Assembly (NCBI GenBank): GCA_964446945.1
Contig: CAYUQO010000003.1
Location: 62,001 to 126,000 of the forward strand
Source of the DNA: CAIYRG01 sp964446945
GTDB lineage: Bacteria; Pseudomonadota; Alphaproteobacteria; Micropepsales; Micropepsaceae
Direction of reading: 5' to 3'
DNA: 64,000 nucleotides
Of the stretch, positions 24,849 through 34,084 are shown one piece after another. The position numbers and the translations under genes were made by a program. Under the pieces are notes generated by a model, which did not search any database, was not told the origin of the DNA, and saw only the letters and a list, made by a program, of their open reading frames with translations. How positions within the stretch are numbered: the first letter of the stretch is position 1; every line of letters begins with the position of its first letter.

Positions 24849-26131
24849 GAGTCGCGCTTGCGACGCCGCAATGGTCGTTCGCGCACAGCATCTATTTCGG
24901 CTGCCGCGATCCGCATCTGCCGCTGGAATATGGTGCGGCCAAGACGCTGCTGAATGCGGCTGGCCACGTGGCCGAAATCTTTGACGGCCACATGTTCGGG
25001 CTCGACCATACGGCGTTGGCCGCCGAAATCCGCCGGTTCGGACCCGACATGACCGTGATCACGACGGCGCCAAGTTATCTGTTCTGGCGCTGCGCTCCGC
25101 CTGAGTTGCGCGTACCCCAGGAATTATTCCGGGCGCTGGATAGCGTGGGCGGGCTGAAGGTGATTGTCGGGCCACACGCGTCGACAACGCCGCGCGCCGT
25201 CTTGCGAAAAATTCCCGCCAACGTCGCAGTGATGGGCGAATGCGAGGAGGTTCTCGTGGCGCTGGCGAACGGCGCCGGCAGCACGGTTTCGGGAATCGCG
25301 CGGCGCCGTGGCGAGGATATTGAGGTGTATGGCGGACCGGTCGCGACAAGGTTCACCGATCTTCCGGCGATCCTCTGGGATCGTGCATGGATTCAATCGC
25401 ACGGCCATCATCACCATCGTTTCGACCGCAAACCCTCGGGACCGGGTGCCGAAGTCGAAGCATCGCGCGGCTGTCCCTACCACTGCACTTTCTGTGCCAA
25501 GGAGAATTTTCGTGACAACTATCGCCGCCGCGATCTCGGTCCGCTGCTCGCTGAAATCGACGCACTGTTAGAACACGGCGTCAGGTATTTGTACTTCATT
25601 GACGAGATCTTTCTTCCCAACCGCGCACTGCTCACGGCACTCACCGAACGTGACGTGGAATTCGGAATCCAAACCCGAATCGATCTGTGGAAACCCGACA
25701 TGATCCGGCTTCTCGGCGATGCCGGATGCGTTTCGATCGAGGCTGGAGTCGAGAGTCTGACGCCGGAAGGCCGCGAGTCGCTCGACAAGAATTGCCGGCT
25801 CACGACCAGTGAATTGACCGACAGGTTGATCCTCGCCAAACAGTCTGTGCCATTCGTGCAGGCCAATCTCATCGAGGTCCCGGAAGACGACGACGCGGCG
25901 GTGCGCGAGTGGCGAAATACGGTGCGCGCTGCCGGGGTGTGGGCAAACGATCCGGTTCCACTGTTTCCTTATCCCGGTTCACCGGATTACCGGCGGCTCT
26001 GGGGCATGCCCGACGACGATGCCTGGGAGCGGGCGGTGGACTGGTATCTGGAACGCTATCGCGAGTTCAGCGAAATACAGGACGATGCGCCGCATCGGCT
26101 GGATCAGCTCGAGGGGATTGGCGCGGCATGA
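24845..26131 (+). CDS. B12-binding radical SAM protein (TIGR04295-like)
   Basis: A 428-residue enzyme with an N-terminal cobalamin-binding Rossmann-like domain (about 1-150; EYGAAKTLLNAAGHVAEIFDG) lacking the DxHxxG motif, and a radical SAM core whose cluster motif is EASRGCPYHCTFCAKENF (C-x3-C-x2-C, about residues 203-210). FIDEIFLPN and SIEAGVESLTPEGRESL are core strands. The ATG at 24845 overlaps the epimerase stop. Such enzymes methylate or rearrange unactivated carbon. From memory, NCBI's TIGR04295 describes this protein in a conserved Rhizobiales glycan-like cluster; that was not checked here. Confidence 0.85.
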   Translation: MRVALATPQWSFAHSIYFGCRDPHLPLEYGAAKTLLNAAGHVAEIFDGHMFGLDHTALAAEIRRFGPDMTVITTAPSYLFWRCAPPELRVPQELFRALDSVGGLKVIVGPHASTTPRAVLRKIPANVAVMGECEEVLVALANGAGSTVSGIARRRGEDIEVYGGPVATRFTDLPAILWDRAWIQSHGHHHHRFDRKPSGPGAEVEASRGCPYHCTFCAKENFRDNYRRRDLGPLLAEIDALLEHGVRYLYFIDEIFLPNRALLTALTERDVEFGIQTRIDLWKPDMIRLLGDAGCVSIEAGVESLTPEGRESLDKNCRLTTSELTDRLILAKQSVPFVQANLIEVPEDDDAAVREWRNTVRAAGVWANDPVPLFPYPGSPDYRRLWGMPDDDAWERAVDWYLERYREFSEIQDDAPHRLDQLEGIGAA

Positions 26132-27246
26132 GTTTATCGCCCGGCCGCCTGGGGCGCTTGCAGCGTGTACTGATGACCGCGGACGCGGTGGGTGGCGTTT
26201 GGACCTATGCCATCGATCTCTGCCGTGGTCTGGCGAATTACGGCGTGGAAGTCGTTGTGCTTTCGATGGGCCGACTGCCTTGCGAACAGCAAATGCAGGA
26301 GGCATCGGACTTACCGAACGTCACACTGATCGCAAAGGATTACCGGCTGGAATGGATGAAGGGCTGCGAGGCCGATCTCCAACTCTCAGGCGAACTCCTG
26401 CTCGCGCTGGAACAACAGTTTCATCCCGATATCATCCACCTCAACACCTACTGGCACGCGACGCTGCCGCTCGAGGCTCCGCGACTGCTTGTGGCACATT
26501 CCTGCGTGCCGTCATGGTGGGAAGCCTGCCGCGGCACGGCGCTGCCGGAGGAATGGTCGGACTATGTGCATTGGCTGAAAAGTGCTGTGTCAAAGTCGGA
26601 CATGCTCGTGGCGCCCAGTGCCGCGTATTTGCGAGAATTCCAGCGGCTGCATGGAACGGTGTCGCGCTGGCGGCTGATCCGGAATGGGCGCGACCCGTCA
26701 CTGTTTAGGACAGGCCCCAAGCGCAATGTGGTGCTCGCCGCCGGGCGATTGTGGGATGACGGCAAAAACATCGGAGCCGTGTGCGATGCGGCCGGAGGAC
26801 TTGGTGTTCCCGTCATGGTCGCCGGAGATGAAACCGGACCGCATGGCGAATGTGCCCCGCACAGCAATGTGGCATTTCTCGGCAGGCTGACGCCCGCCGA
26901 ACTCGCCACGCACATGGCGAATGCGTCGATTTTCGTGTCGCCTGCGCGCTACGAACCGTTTGGACTAACAATTCTGGAATCGGCGCTGTCCGGCTGCGCG
27001 CTGGTGCTTGGCGACATCCCGGGCTTGCGCGAATTGTGGGATGGCGCCGCAGTTTTTGTCGATCCATGTGATGCCGGAGAGCTGCGCACTGTCCTGCGCA
27101 AGCTGTGCGAGAATGCCGGCCTCACGGCAGAACTCGGCGCCAGGGCGAATGCGCGCGCCAGCCGCTATTCGCTGGAAAGAATGGCGCAATCCTATCACCA
27201 GACCTACTGCGCCCTGTTGTCGGAACGTCTCGGGGCGGTCGCATGA
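26128..27246 (+). CDS. glycosyltransferase family 4
   Basis: A 372-residue retaining glycosyltransferase with GT-B fold. The N-terminal VLMTADAVGGVWTYAIDLCRGL is the glycine-rich acceptor loop; the C-terminal donor domain has VVLAAGRLWDDGKN (about 220) and the E-x7-E motif in SPARYEPFGLTILESALSG (about 270-290). A cytoplasmic or membrane-associated role in assembling the glycan is likely. It overlaps both the radical SAM gene upstream and the next glycosyltransferase (ATGA). Confidence 0.88.
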   Translation: MSLSPGRLGRLQRVLMTADAVGGVWTYAIDLCRGLANYGVEVVVLSMGRLPCEQQMQEASDLPNVTLIAKDYRLEWMKGCEADLQLSGELLLALEQQFHPDIIHLNTYWHATLPLEAPRLLVAHSCVPSWWEACRGTALPEEWSDYVHWLKSAVSKSDMLVAPSAAYLREFQRLHGTVSRWRLIRNGRDPSLFRTGPKRNVVLAAGRLWDDGKNIGAVCDAAGGLGVPVMVAGDETGPHGECAPHSNVAFLGRLTPAELATHMANASIFVSPARYEPFGLTILESALSGCALVLGDIPGLRELWDGAAVFVDPCDAGELRTVLRKLCENAGLTAELGARANARASRYSLERMAQSYHQTYCALLSERLGAVA

Positions 27247-28364
27247 AAATCGTGTGGTTCGTACACGCCATCGCCTCGTGCTGGAACAACGGCAATGCGC
27301 ATTTCCTGCGCGGCATCGGAACGGAATTGCAGCGCCGTGGACATGACGTGCTGTTCTGTGAACCCGAAGCAGGCTGGAGTGAATCGAATCTGCTGCGTGA
27401 TGCCGGGGCCGCTGCGCTCGACGGTTTCCGGCGCGCCTATCCTCATCTGCGCCGCGCCAAATATGATCCGGACTGTCCCGACCTCGCAGCACTGACGGAC
27501 GGTGCAGATATTGTCATAGCTCACGAGTGGAACGTTCCCACTCTCGTCAATGCAGTCGCCCGAATGCGCCGGAACGGCAGCAGCTTTGTGTTGCTATTCC
27601 ACGACACGCATCATCGTGCCTTGACCGATCCCGATACGATGGGCCAGTTCGAGCTCGACGGTTATGACGGCGTACTCGCTTTTGGTGCGGTTCTTGCTGA
27701 CATTTATCAGCGCAGGGGATGGGCCAGGCGTGTTTGGACCTGGCACGAGGCTGCGGATACCAGCCGGTTCTACCCACGTCATTCCGGTGTTCGCGAAGCG
27801 GAACTGGTCTGGGTCGGCAATTGGGGTGATGACGAACGCACCGCGGAAGTGGAAGAATTTCTCCTTAAGCCCGCCGCAGAACTCGGAGTTCGCGGAAGCA
27901 TTTTCGGCGTGCGCTATCCGGAAGCAGCACGCGCCATGCTGAGCGATCGCGGATTCCTGTGGCGTGGCTGGCTTCCCAACCATGCCGTCCCGGAAGTGTT
28001 CGCGCGGCACAAGCTGACCGTCCACGTCCCGCGTCGGCCATATGCGCAGACGCTGCGCGGAATTCCGACCATCCGCGTGTTTGAAGCACTGGCCTGCGGG
28101 ATTCCCCTGATCAGTGCGCCCTGGAGCGACAGCGAAGGTCTTTTCCCGCCGGGCTGCTATTTGACGGCGAGTGACAGCGCGGAAATGAAATCGCATATGC
28201 GTGCAGTGCTGTCGGACGAATCATTGGCAAGCGCATTGCGCGAGACGGGACTGAAAGCCATCCGTGAGCGCCATTCCTGCCGCCACCGCGTGAGCGAACT
28301 TCTCGACATATACGCAACCATCAGGGGCGATGCTTCATTGGCCCGAGATCCGGAGGCTGCATAA
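27243..28364 (+). CDS. glycosyltransferase, CgeB/DUF3880-like GT-B
   Basis: A 373-residue protein with an N-terminal WFVHAIASCWNNGNAHFLRGIGTEL acceptor loop (in two parts) and a C-terminal glycosyltransferase-1-like region, RGIPTIRVFEALACGIPLISAPW, about residues 276-298, where donor nucleotide sugar binds. The WNNGN/WGNGHA loop is shared with the later genes at 28364, 29449 and 37622, so these are diverged paralogs. It is translationally coupled to its neighbours. Donor and acceptor unknown. Confidence 0.82.
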   Translation: MKIVWFVHAIASCWNNGNAHFLRGIGTELQRRGHDVLFCEPEAGWSESNLLRDAGAAALDGFRRAYPHLRRAKYDPDCPDLAALTDGADIVIAHEWNVPTLVNAVARMRRNGSSFVLLFHDTHHRALTDPDTMGQFELDGYDGVLAFGAVLADIYQRRGWARRVWTWHEAADTSRFYPRHSGVREAELVWVGNWGDDERTAEVEEFLLKPAAELGVRGSIFGVRYPEAARAMLSDRGFLWRGWLPNHAVPEVFARHKLTVHVPRRPYAQTLRGIPTIRVFEALACGIPLISAPWSDSEGLFPPGCYLTASDSAEMKSHMRAVLSDESLASALRETGLKAIRERHSCRHRVSELLDIYATIRGDASLARDPEAA

Positions 28365-29449
28365 TGCGTTTCTTCTGTTTCGGCTCCAGCCTTGTATCGG
28401 CCTACTGGAACGGCGCCGCCACATATTATCGCGGGCTGCTGAAAGCGCTGGCGGCTCGCGGGCATTCCATCAGTTTCGCCGAACCGGACGCATTCGAACG
28501 CCAAAGTCACCGCGACATGGATGATCCGCCATGGGCTGAAGTGATTGTTTATTCTCCGGATGAGAAGGGCATGAATGCTGCGCTCGCGCGCGCTGCGGTG
28601 GCAGACATTCTGGTCAAATTCAGCGGCGTCGGCGTGCTCGATGAGCAGCTTGAACATGCCGTGCTCACGGTCCGCCGCGCGCATCAGATCGCAATCTTCT
28701 GGGATGTCGATGCTCCCGCGACGCTGGACCGGATGGAAAACGCCCCGCCCGATCCATTTCGCAGGCTGGTGCCCCGCTACGATGCCATCCTGACCTATGG
28801 CGGAGGTGATGCGGTCATACGGGCCTATAAGCGCTTCGGGGCGCAGGATTGCGTCCCGATTTACAATGCGCTGGATTCCGCGACGCACCATCCTGTTGCT
28901 CCGGATCCGCGCTTTGCCTCTGATCTGGCATTTCTGGGAAACCGTCTGCCCGACAGGGAGGCACGTGTTGACGAATTCTTTTTCAGAGCCGCGGAATGTC
29001 TGCCGGATCGTCGGTTCCTTCTGGGCGGCAATGGCTGGGCGGACAAATCCATGCCGGCAAATGTCGTCTATACGGGGCACGTTTACACTCAGGACCACAA
29101 TGCCCTGAACTGCACAGCGAAGGCGGTTCTCAACATCAATCGCGAAAGTATGGCGCGCTATGGTGCTTCGCCGCCGACGCGGATTTTCGAAGCGGCGGGG
29201 GCGGGCGCCTGCCTTATCAGTGATGCATGGCATGGGATCGAGGATTTCCTGGACCCGGACACGGAAATTCTGCTCGCCCATTCGGGCGAGGAAGTTGCTG
29301 AAAAGATGGCCGCGCTAGACGCAGGTAAAGCGCGAGCGATCGGCGCGGCAGCACGCGAACGGGTACTGCGGGACCACACCTATGCTTTGCGGGCGCAACA
29401 GGTCGAGCAGATACTCGATCCGCGCCGGCTATTTCGCGAGGCGGTGTGA
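28364..29449 (+). CDS. glycosyltransferase, CgeB-like
   Basis: A 361-residue GT-B protein. It starts MRFFCFGSSLVSAYWNGAATYYRGLL, has FWDVDAPATLDRM (about residue 112) and TYGGG at the domain boundary, and ends with the PTRIFEAAGAGACLISDAWHG donor-site segment (about 266-286). CgeB is a Bacillus spore-coat glycosylation protein and names the family. Its stop overlaps the next gene's start (TGATG). It sits as the third of four successive glycosyltransferases. Confidence 0.82.
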   Translation: MRFFCFGSSLVSAYWNGAATYYRGLLKALAARGHSISFAEPDAFERQSHRDMDDPPWAEVIVYSPDEKGMNAALARAAVADILVKFSGVGVLDEQLEHAVLTVRRAHQIAIFWDVDAPATLDRMENAPPDPFRRLVPRYDAILTYGGGDAVIRAYKRFGAQDCVPIYNALDSATHHPVAPDPRFASDLAFLGNRLPDREARVDEFFFRAAECLPDRRFLLGGNGWADKSMPANVVYTGHVYTQDHNALNCTAKAVLNINRESMARYGASPPTRIFEAAGAGACLISDAWHGIEDFLDPDTEILLAHSGEEVAEKMAALDAGKARAIGAAARERVLRDHTYALRAQQVEQILDPRRLFREAV

Positions 29450-30522
29450 TGGCGCGACTGGTTTTCATCGGGCTTACGATTACCTCGTCGTGGGGTAATG
29501 GGCACGCGACGACCTACCGTGCACTGATCAAGGCACTCTCGCGTCGCGGCCACGCCGTTACATTTCTTGAACGCGACACTCCGTGGTACCGCGATCATCG
29601 CGACTTCGCGCATTCGCGTTTTTGCCGCATCCTGCTTTATTCCAGCCTGGACGAGCTGAAGAAATTCGCCCGGGTGGTGCGGGATGCCGATGCGGTGATC
29701 ACAGGCTCATATGTTCCCGACGGTATCGAAGTTGCGGATTGGGTAACGGCGACCGCAAAAGGAACCACGGCTTTTTACGACATCGACACGCCGGTGACTT
29801 TGCGCGCCATGCAGGAAGGGACATGCGAGTATCTGGATCCGCGTCAACTGCGGCAGATCGATGTCCATTTTTCCTTCACCGGCGGCCCGGTTCTTGACCG
29901 CCTTCGCGAGCTCGGTGCATCTCATCCGGTGGCGCTTTATTGTTCCGTAGACCCGGCATCGCATCTTCCGGTCCGGGTGACCAAGCAATGGAAGCTTGGC
30001 TATATCGGCACCTATGCGGCGGACCGTCAGCCCGCGCTGGAAACCATGCTGTTCAATGTTGCGCGCAAATGCCCGCAGGAGCGTTTCTCCGTCGCCGGTC
30101 CGCAATATCCGGAAACGACCGATTGGCCGGATAACGTCGAGCACATTCCGCATCTCGCGCCCGACGATCACTCCGCCTTTTATTGTGCCCAAGCTTTCAC
30201 GTTGAATCTCACGCGCGGCGACATGCGCGCTCTTGGTTATTCTCCCAGCGTCCGCTTGTTTGAAGCGGCAGCATGCGGAGTCCCGATTATCAGCGACACC
30301 TGGCCCGGGCTGGATACGGTATTCACGCCCGTGACGGAGATTCTACTTGCCGATTCGGCCGAAGACGTCATGCGGCATCTTTCGCTGCCGGCGCCGAGGC
30401 AGGAGGCGATTGCAGCGGCCGCACGTGCCCGCGTGTTCAAGTGCCACACCGCCGACCATCGCGCGGCCGAGATGGAGACTGCAATCAAAACCGCTGCGCG
30501 CACAATGGCACGCACGGCGTAG
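29449..30522 (+). CDS. glycosyltransferase, CgeB-like
   Basis: A 357-residue protein (a GTG three bases earlier is also possible). It begins ARLVFIGLTITSSWGNGHAT and contains FYDIDTPVTLRAM (about 108), FTGGPVLDRLREL, YIGTYAADRQPAL and SVRLFEAAACGVPIISDTWPG. The minus-strand gene at 37622 has the same landmarks in the same order (ISSSWGNGHAT, FYDLDTPVTLSRH, YLGTYAEDRQASL), so the two are close paralogs placed in opposite arms of the locus. It ends the plus-strand operon. Confidence 0.84.
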   Translation: MARLVFIGLTITSSWGNGHATTYRALIKALSRRGHAVTFLERDTPWYRDHRDFAHSRFCRILLYSSLDELKKFARVVRDADAVITGSYVPDGIEVADWVTATAKGTTAFYDIDTPVTLRAMQEGTCEYLDPRQLRQIDVHFSFTGGPVLDRLRELGASHPVALYCSVDPASHLPVRVTKQWKLGYIGTYAADRQPALETMLFNVARKCPQERFSVAGPQYPETTDWPDNVEHIPHLAPDDHSAFYCAQAFTLNLTRGDMRALGYSPSVRLFEAAACGVPIISDTWPGLDTVFTPVTEILLADSAEDVMRHLSLPAPRQEAIAAAARARVFKCHTADHRAAEMETAIKTAARTMARTA

Positions 30523-30617
30523 TTACCGGTCTGGCACCGGAACGTAGATTTTGCTCAGCCGTTTTTTACGCCGACGGGCCGCTATTGACGGTCCGGTTTC
30601 AGCGAGGAAACATTCTC

Positions 30618-30932
30618 ATGGCGCGAGCACAGGCCACTACTGATCACGAAAAGATTCGGCATTGGGCGGAACAGCGTGGCGGACATCCAGCGACTGTAAG
30701 GGCCACCGAAAAAGCTGACGAACCGGGAATTCTGCGGCTGGATTTCGATCCGCCGGACGACGGGCTCGATCATATCGAGTGGGATGAATTCTTCGAGAAA
30801 TTCGACGATGCCGACCTGGCTTTTCTTTATCAGGACAAAACCGCCGGTGGACAACAGAGCCGTTTCCACAAATTCGTGTCACGCGATTCTGTCGATGACG
30901 ACGCCAAGTCCGGCGAGGACGAAGAAAGCTAA
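30618..30932 (+). CDS. small acidic protein of unknown function
   Basis: A 104-residue, strongly acidic protein. It starts MARAQATTDHEKIRHWAEQRGG, has a central DFDPPDDGLDHIEWDEFFEKFDD segment (in two parts) and a KTAGGQQSRFHKFVSRD stretch near residue 74. Small proteins of this shape recur in Rhizobiales, sometimes mislabelled as glucan-branching enzyme; it has no such domain. GAGG at 30604 precedes the ATG at 30618. It fills the gap between the two facing arms, seven bases from the deoB stop. Confidence 0.7.
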   Translation: MARAQATTDHEKIRHWAEQRGGHPATVRATEKADEPGILRLDFDPPDDGLDHIEWDEFFEKFDDADLAFLYQDKTAGGQQSRFHKFVSRDSVDDDAKSGEDEES

Positions 30933-30939
30933 ATCTTGG

Positions 30940-32160
30940 TCAGCTCCACAGCGGTGTCCCTGCGGGAACCGGGAGCGACAAATGTGCAGCAATGGTTGCG
31001 CCGGCATCCGCGAAGCTTTTGCGGACGCCGCCATTGCCGCGCGGCGCACCCGGTCCAAAAGCGAGAACCGGCACAAATTCGCGTGTGTGATCGGTTCCTC
31101 GCCAGGTCGGATCACAGCCGTGGTCGGCTGTCACCATGACAAGGTCGCCTTGCCGCAGTTGTGACATCAGCCCTGGCAATCCGGAATCAAACTCCTCCAG
31201 TGCTTTGGCATATCCCGGTACATCGCGCCGATGGCCGTAGAGCGTGTCAAAATCATTGAAATTTGCCAGCGCCAACCCGCCGTCCGGGAGCGTGGCAACT
31301 GCATCGAGCACACGCTGCATGGTCACGTCATTGCCGAACGCATGCACATATTCGCCGGTGTCGCAATGCGCAAAGATATCCGCGATTTTTCCAATGGAGA
31401 TGATCGGCCGGCCGGCATCAGCCGCACGCGACAGAATGGTCCCGCGGGGTGGGGCCATGGTGTAATCGCGCCGGTTACCAGTGCGGCGAAAGCCGCTTTT
31501 TTGATCGCCGATAAAAGGCCGCGCGATGACACGGCCGACGCGGAATGGATCGAGCAGGGTCCGTGCCACTTCGCACACGGAATAAAGCCGCTCGATCCCG
31601 AATGTGTCTTCGTGCGCCGCAATCTGGAACACCGAATCAGCGGAGGTGTAGCAGATCGGTTTGCCGCTGAGCATATGTTCGGCGGCAAAACGATCGATGA
31701 TTTCGGTTCCGGAAGCATGGATATTGCCCAGTGTTCCAGGAAGGCCGCCCTGCGAACACAATTCCTCAAGCAGAGCTTGAGAGAACGCCGGAACGTTGCG
31801 CGGGAAATAATACCAGTCCTCGGTCAGTGTGATGCCCGTCAGTTCCCAGTGTCCGGATGGAGTGTCCTTGCCCTTTGCCTGTTCAGCAGCGCAGGCAAAG
31901 AACGCTTCCGGGATGGCATCGCCGTCGAGTCCGGGAGGTTTGCGTCCTGATGCGAGGCGGCAGGCTTCACCAAATCCAAGCCGCGCCAGATTGGGCAATT
32001 GCAGTCCGCCTGTGTGAGTTCCGTGTTGGTCGGCCGCTCCCGCGGCGCAGGCCTCAGCGATATGTCCGACCGTATTGGACCCAGCGTCGCCATAAAGTGC
32101 GGCGTCCGGCGCCGATCCTATGCCAACCGAGTCCAGCACCAGAAGAAATGCACGTGGCAT
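30940..32160 (-). CDS. deoB: phosphopentomutase
   Basis: A 406-residue Mn-dependent enzyme interconverting (deoxy)ribose-1-phosphate and -5-phosphate in nucleoside salvage. It has the alkaline-phosphatase-superfamily metal site LLVLDSVGIGSAPDA at the start, the family segments DTPSGHWELTG, ADSVFQIAAHED and FNDFDTLYGHRRD, and the C-terminal VMVTADHGCDPTWRGTDHTREFVP. The ribosome site GGAG precedes the ATG. It sits inside the glycan locus but its substrate class suggests it is housekeeping; HpnG elsewhere in the window releases adenine to form ribosyl intermediates, so a functional link is not excluded. Confidence 0.95.
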   Translation of the reverse strand: MPRAFLLVLDSVGIGSAPDAALYGDAGSNTVGHIAEACAAGAADQHGTHTGGLQLPNLARLGFGEACRLASGRKPPGLDGDAIPEAFFACAAEQAKGKDTPSGHWELTGITLTEDWYYFPRNVPAFSQALLEELCSQGGLPGTLGNIHASGTEIIDRFAAEHMLSGKPICYTSADSVFQIAAHEDTFGIERLYSVCEVARTLLDPFRVGRVIARPFIGDQKSGFRRTGNRRDYTMAPPRGTILSRAADAGRPIISIGKIADIFAHCDTGEYVHAFGNDVTMQRVLDAVATLPDGGLALANFNDFDTLYGHRRDVPGYAKALEEFDSGLPGLMSQLRQGDLVMVTADHGCDPTWRGTDHTREFVPVLAFGPGAPRGNGGVRKSFADAGATIAAHLSLPVPAGTPLWS

Positions 32161-32220
32161 GTCGCTTTGCTCCAGGCTTGGCCGCAGCAGGAACGCCTGC
32201 GCTCGTCCACGGTTGCGAAA

Positions 32221-33087
32221 TTACAGGACTGCTTTTTGCAGCAGGAACGCTTTGCCGTCCCAGGATTGAAGATCGGATGTGCCATTGCGCAGGATTGCGA
32301 AGCCGTGCTTTGCCGCGAGCGTCGCGACTGTTTCACGTTGCACAGCCAGACTGGTCGAATAATCCCAATTCATGATCAGTATATAACCCGCCGGTTTGAG
32401 CACGCGGGCGCATTCCGCGATGTGGGCCTCCGCCACTCCGGCTTCAACGAGGTAAGGAAAGCTGTCCAGCGCGAGCACAAGATCGAGGCTCGCGTCGGCA
32501 AGCACGTCGAGGCTGGTTCCGGCGGTTTGGACGGCCAAGGCATTCGAGAACTGCCGGGCCTGTTCCGCGGCATGCCTAAGCATGGCTCCGGAAATGTCGA
32601 ATCCGACAATGGCGCGAACAAGCGGTGCCAGCGCATGCATGAAGCGGCCTGTCCCGCAACCGACTTCGGCGACGAGGGAGGTTTGGTCTATCAACTCCCA
32701 GGCCCGCATCAACGTGACAACATCCGAAGTGATCATGGCGAGGAGATCCCTGCGGCCAAGACTGTAAAGCGCGACGGCGGCTTCGGACGAAATTCCGGCC
32801 GCCTGATCAAATATGCTGCGCAAGTGTTGCAGCCGGTCCGGACCGGGATCCGAGCCGGAGGCGGTATCATGAATGCGCGAAACGATGGACCAGGCGTTCG
32901 GAGACTCGGCCCACATGTTTTGCAGTGCATTCAAGCGGACCACCCCATTATGGTCTGCATGCAAAATTGCATTCTGCAAAGCCTGCCTGGCGCGGGCCTC
33001 GCTTTCGGCGCCTATGAAAAGCTGCATCAGCGCCAGATGCGGCGGTATTTCGCCGGCTATAAACCGGGAGAGCCAATCATTTGTCAT
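32221..33087 (-). CDS. SAM-dependent methyltransferase, class I
   Basis: A 288-residue protein with an N-terminal helical extension (MTNDWLSRFIAGEIPPHLAL, residues 1-20) and a class I methyltransferase domain: motif I SLVAEVGCGTGRFMHAL (about residue 143), FDISGAMLRHA, DLVLALDSFPYLVEAG and the late VLKPAGYILIMNWDY. The ATG at 33087 lies just inside the 3' end of the acetyltransferase gene (11-base overlap), so it is coupled. It is the last gene of the minus arm. Acceptor unknown; a sugar or lipid hydroxyl is plausible. Confidence 0.83.
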   Translation of the reverse strand: MTNDWLSRFIAGEIPPHLALMQLFIGAESEARARQALQNAILHADHNGVVRLNALQNMWAESPNAWSIVSRIHDTASGSDPGPDRLQHLRSIFDQAAGISSEAAVALYSLGRRDLLAMITSDVVTLMRAWELIDQTSLVAEVGCGTGRFMHALAPLVRAIVGFDISGAMLRHAAEQARQFSNALAVQTAGTSLDVLADASLDLVLALDSFPYLVEAGVAEAHIAECARVLKPAGYILIMNWDYSTSLAVQRETVATLAAKHGFAILRNGTSDLQSWDGKAFLLQKAVL

Positions 33088-34084
33088 CGGCAGGTCCCCG
33101 TACAAAGCGCCGTATCCGATTGCAGCGGCGGGTTGCGCCCCAGGCAAATTTGTAGGCTTCATCGCCGCGCAGAAAATGGAATTCCCGCGCGCCTTCACGC
33201 ATGGCTTCGGTGATCGCATGAGCAATGATCAGGCTGCCGGGGCTGGAATCGGCGTATTCCGGATCATAGCCCTGCAGATAGGCGTAGCTGCGCTGGTGAT
33301 CGAAAAAACCATAATAGAGCGCAGCGGTCTCAGCTCCGATGGTGAGCCGGTGCATTCGCAGCAGGCCTGCTTCCATCAATCCGGGCAAAGCGCATGAATG
33401 GAATTGCGCGACCCGCCGATCTCCGAATACTCCATCCTCCCCGCAGGTGGCCCACCGCGCCGTATGGAGCCGGATCAGATCGGCAAGAAGGTCTTGTGCG
33501 TCACCGGCGCTCGCGGCGCTGAATACGAAATCACCGCGCCGGCTCGCCACGACACGGTCGCGCTGGATGTGCCGGCGCTGGCTTCGGCGAATGACGTCGG
33601 CAAGTCCACGCGCATGAGCCGGGATTTCCAGCACCGGTGCAACACTCGCGTTTCCCGTTTCGCAGCGACACCGTTCGGGAGACGGAAGATCGCCGGCACA
33701 GGCGCCAGACATCAGTTCCGGAAATTCGCACTCATCCCATTCAACTGACCGGCAGGCATCGGAGAGAATCCGGTGCGCATCTGGACAATCGGGATCAAGC
33801 AGCACGTCGCAATAATCGCTGAGGCCGATGCCGATCGGCAGCAGGCGGGCGTGCTGCTCACACCGTTCCAGCCACAACGGTGCCAAACCGGCAAGTTTGC
33901 CGTCGTGGTAAACCGCAATGGAACAGAAATCGCCGGGCGCAAAGACTTTCCACCACGGCAGAATCCAGGCAGGGGCCTGAAAAACAGTCGCAACGGGAAT
34001 CTTTCTCCACAATTCCCACCATTCGGGTTCCAGCGCTGCGAGTTGGCCGACGTCATGGATCAGTTCGAAAGTTGGCTGATTCAT
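33077..34084 (-). CDS. GNAT/FemAB-like acyltransferase (BioF2-like)
   Basis: A 335-residue double-GNAT protein of the type found in exopolysaccharide clusters. It starts with a helix pair ending WELWRKIPVATVFQAPAWIL, and the C-terminal GNAT domain shows MHRLTIGAETAALYYGFF, QGYDPEYADSSPGSLIIAHAI and REFHFLRGDEAYKFAWG, the usual family signature. It likely N- or O-acylates an amino sugar or transfers an aminoacyl group. It overlaps GT4 upstream by ATGA and the methyltransferase downstream by 11 bases. Confidence 0.82.
   Translation of the reverse strand: MNQPTFELIHDVGQLAALEPEWWELWRKIPVATVFQAPAWILPWWKVFAPGDFCSIAVYHDGKLAGLAPLWLERCEQHARLLPIGIGLSDYCDVLLDPDCPDAHRILSDACRSVEWDECEFPELMSGACAGDLPSPERCRCETGNASVAPVLEIPAHARGLADVIRRSQRRHIQRDRVVASRRGDFVFSAASAGDAQDLLADLIRLHTARWATCGEDGVFGDRRVAQFHSCALPGLMEAGLLRMHRLTIGAETAALYYGFFDHQRSYAYLQGYDPEYADSSPGSLIIAHAITEAMREGAREFHFLRGDEAYKFAWGATRRCNRIRRFVRGPADDK

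Noticed and set aside
28157..29281. 374-codon frame antisense to a CgeB-like glycosyltransferase
   Set aside because: Antisense shadow of a coupled operon gene; no start context or motif.
30940..32160. deoB as a functional part of the glycan pathway
   Set aside because: It has the full housekeeping phosphopentomutase motif set and is separated from the methyltransferase gene by 60 bases without overlap, unlike the coupled glycan genes; I treat it as a neighbour only.
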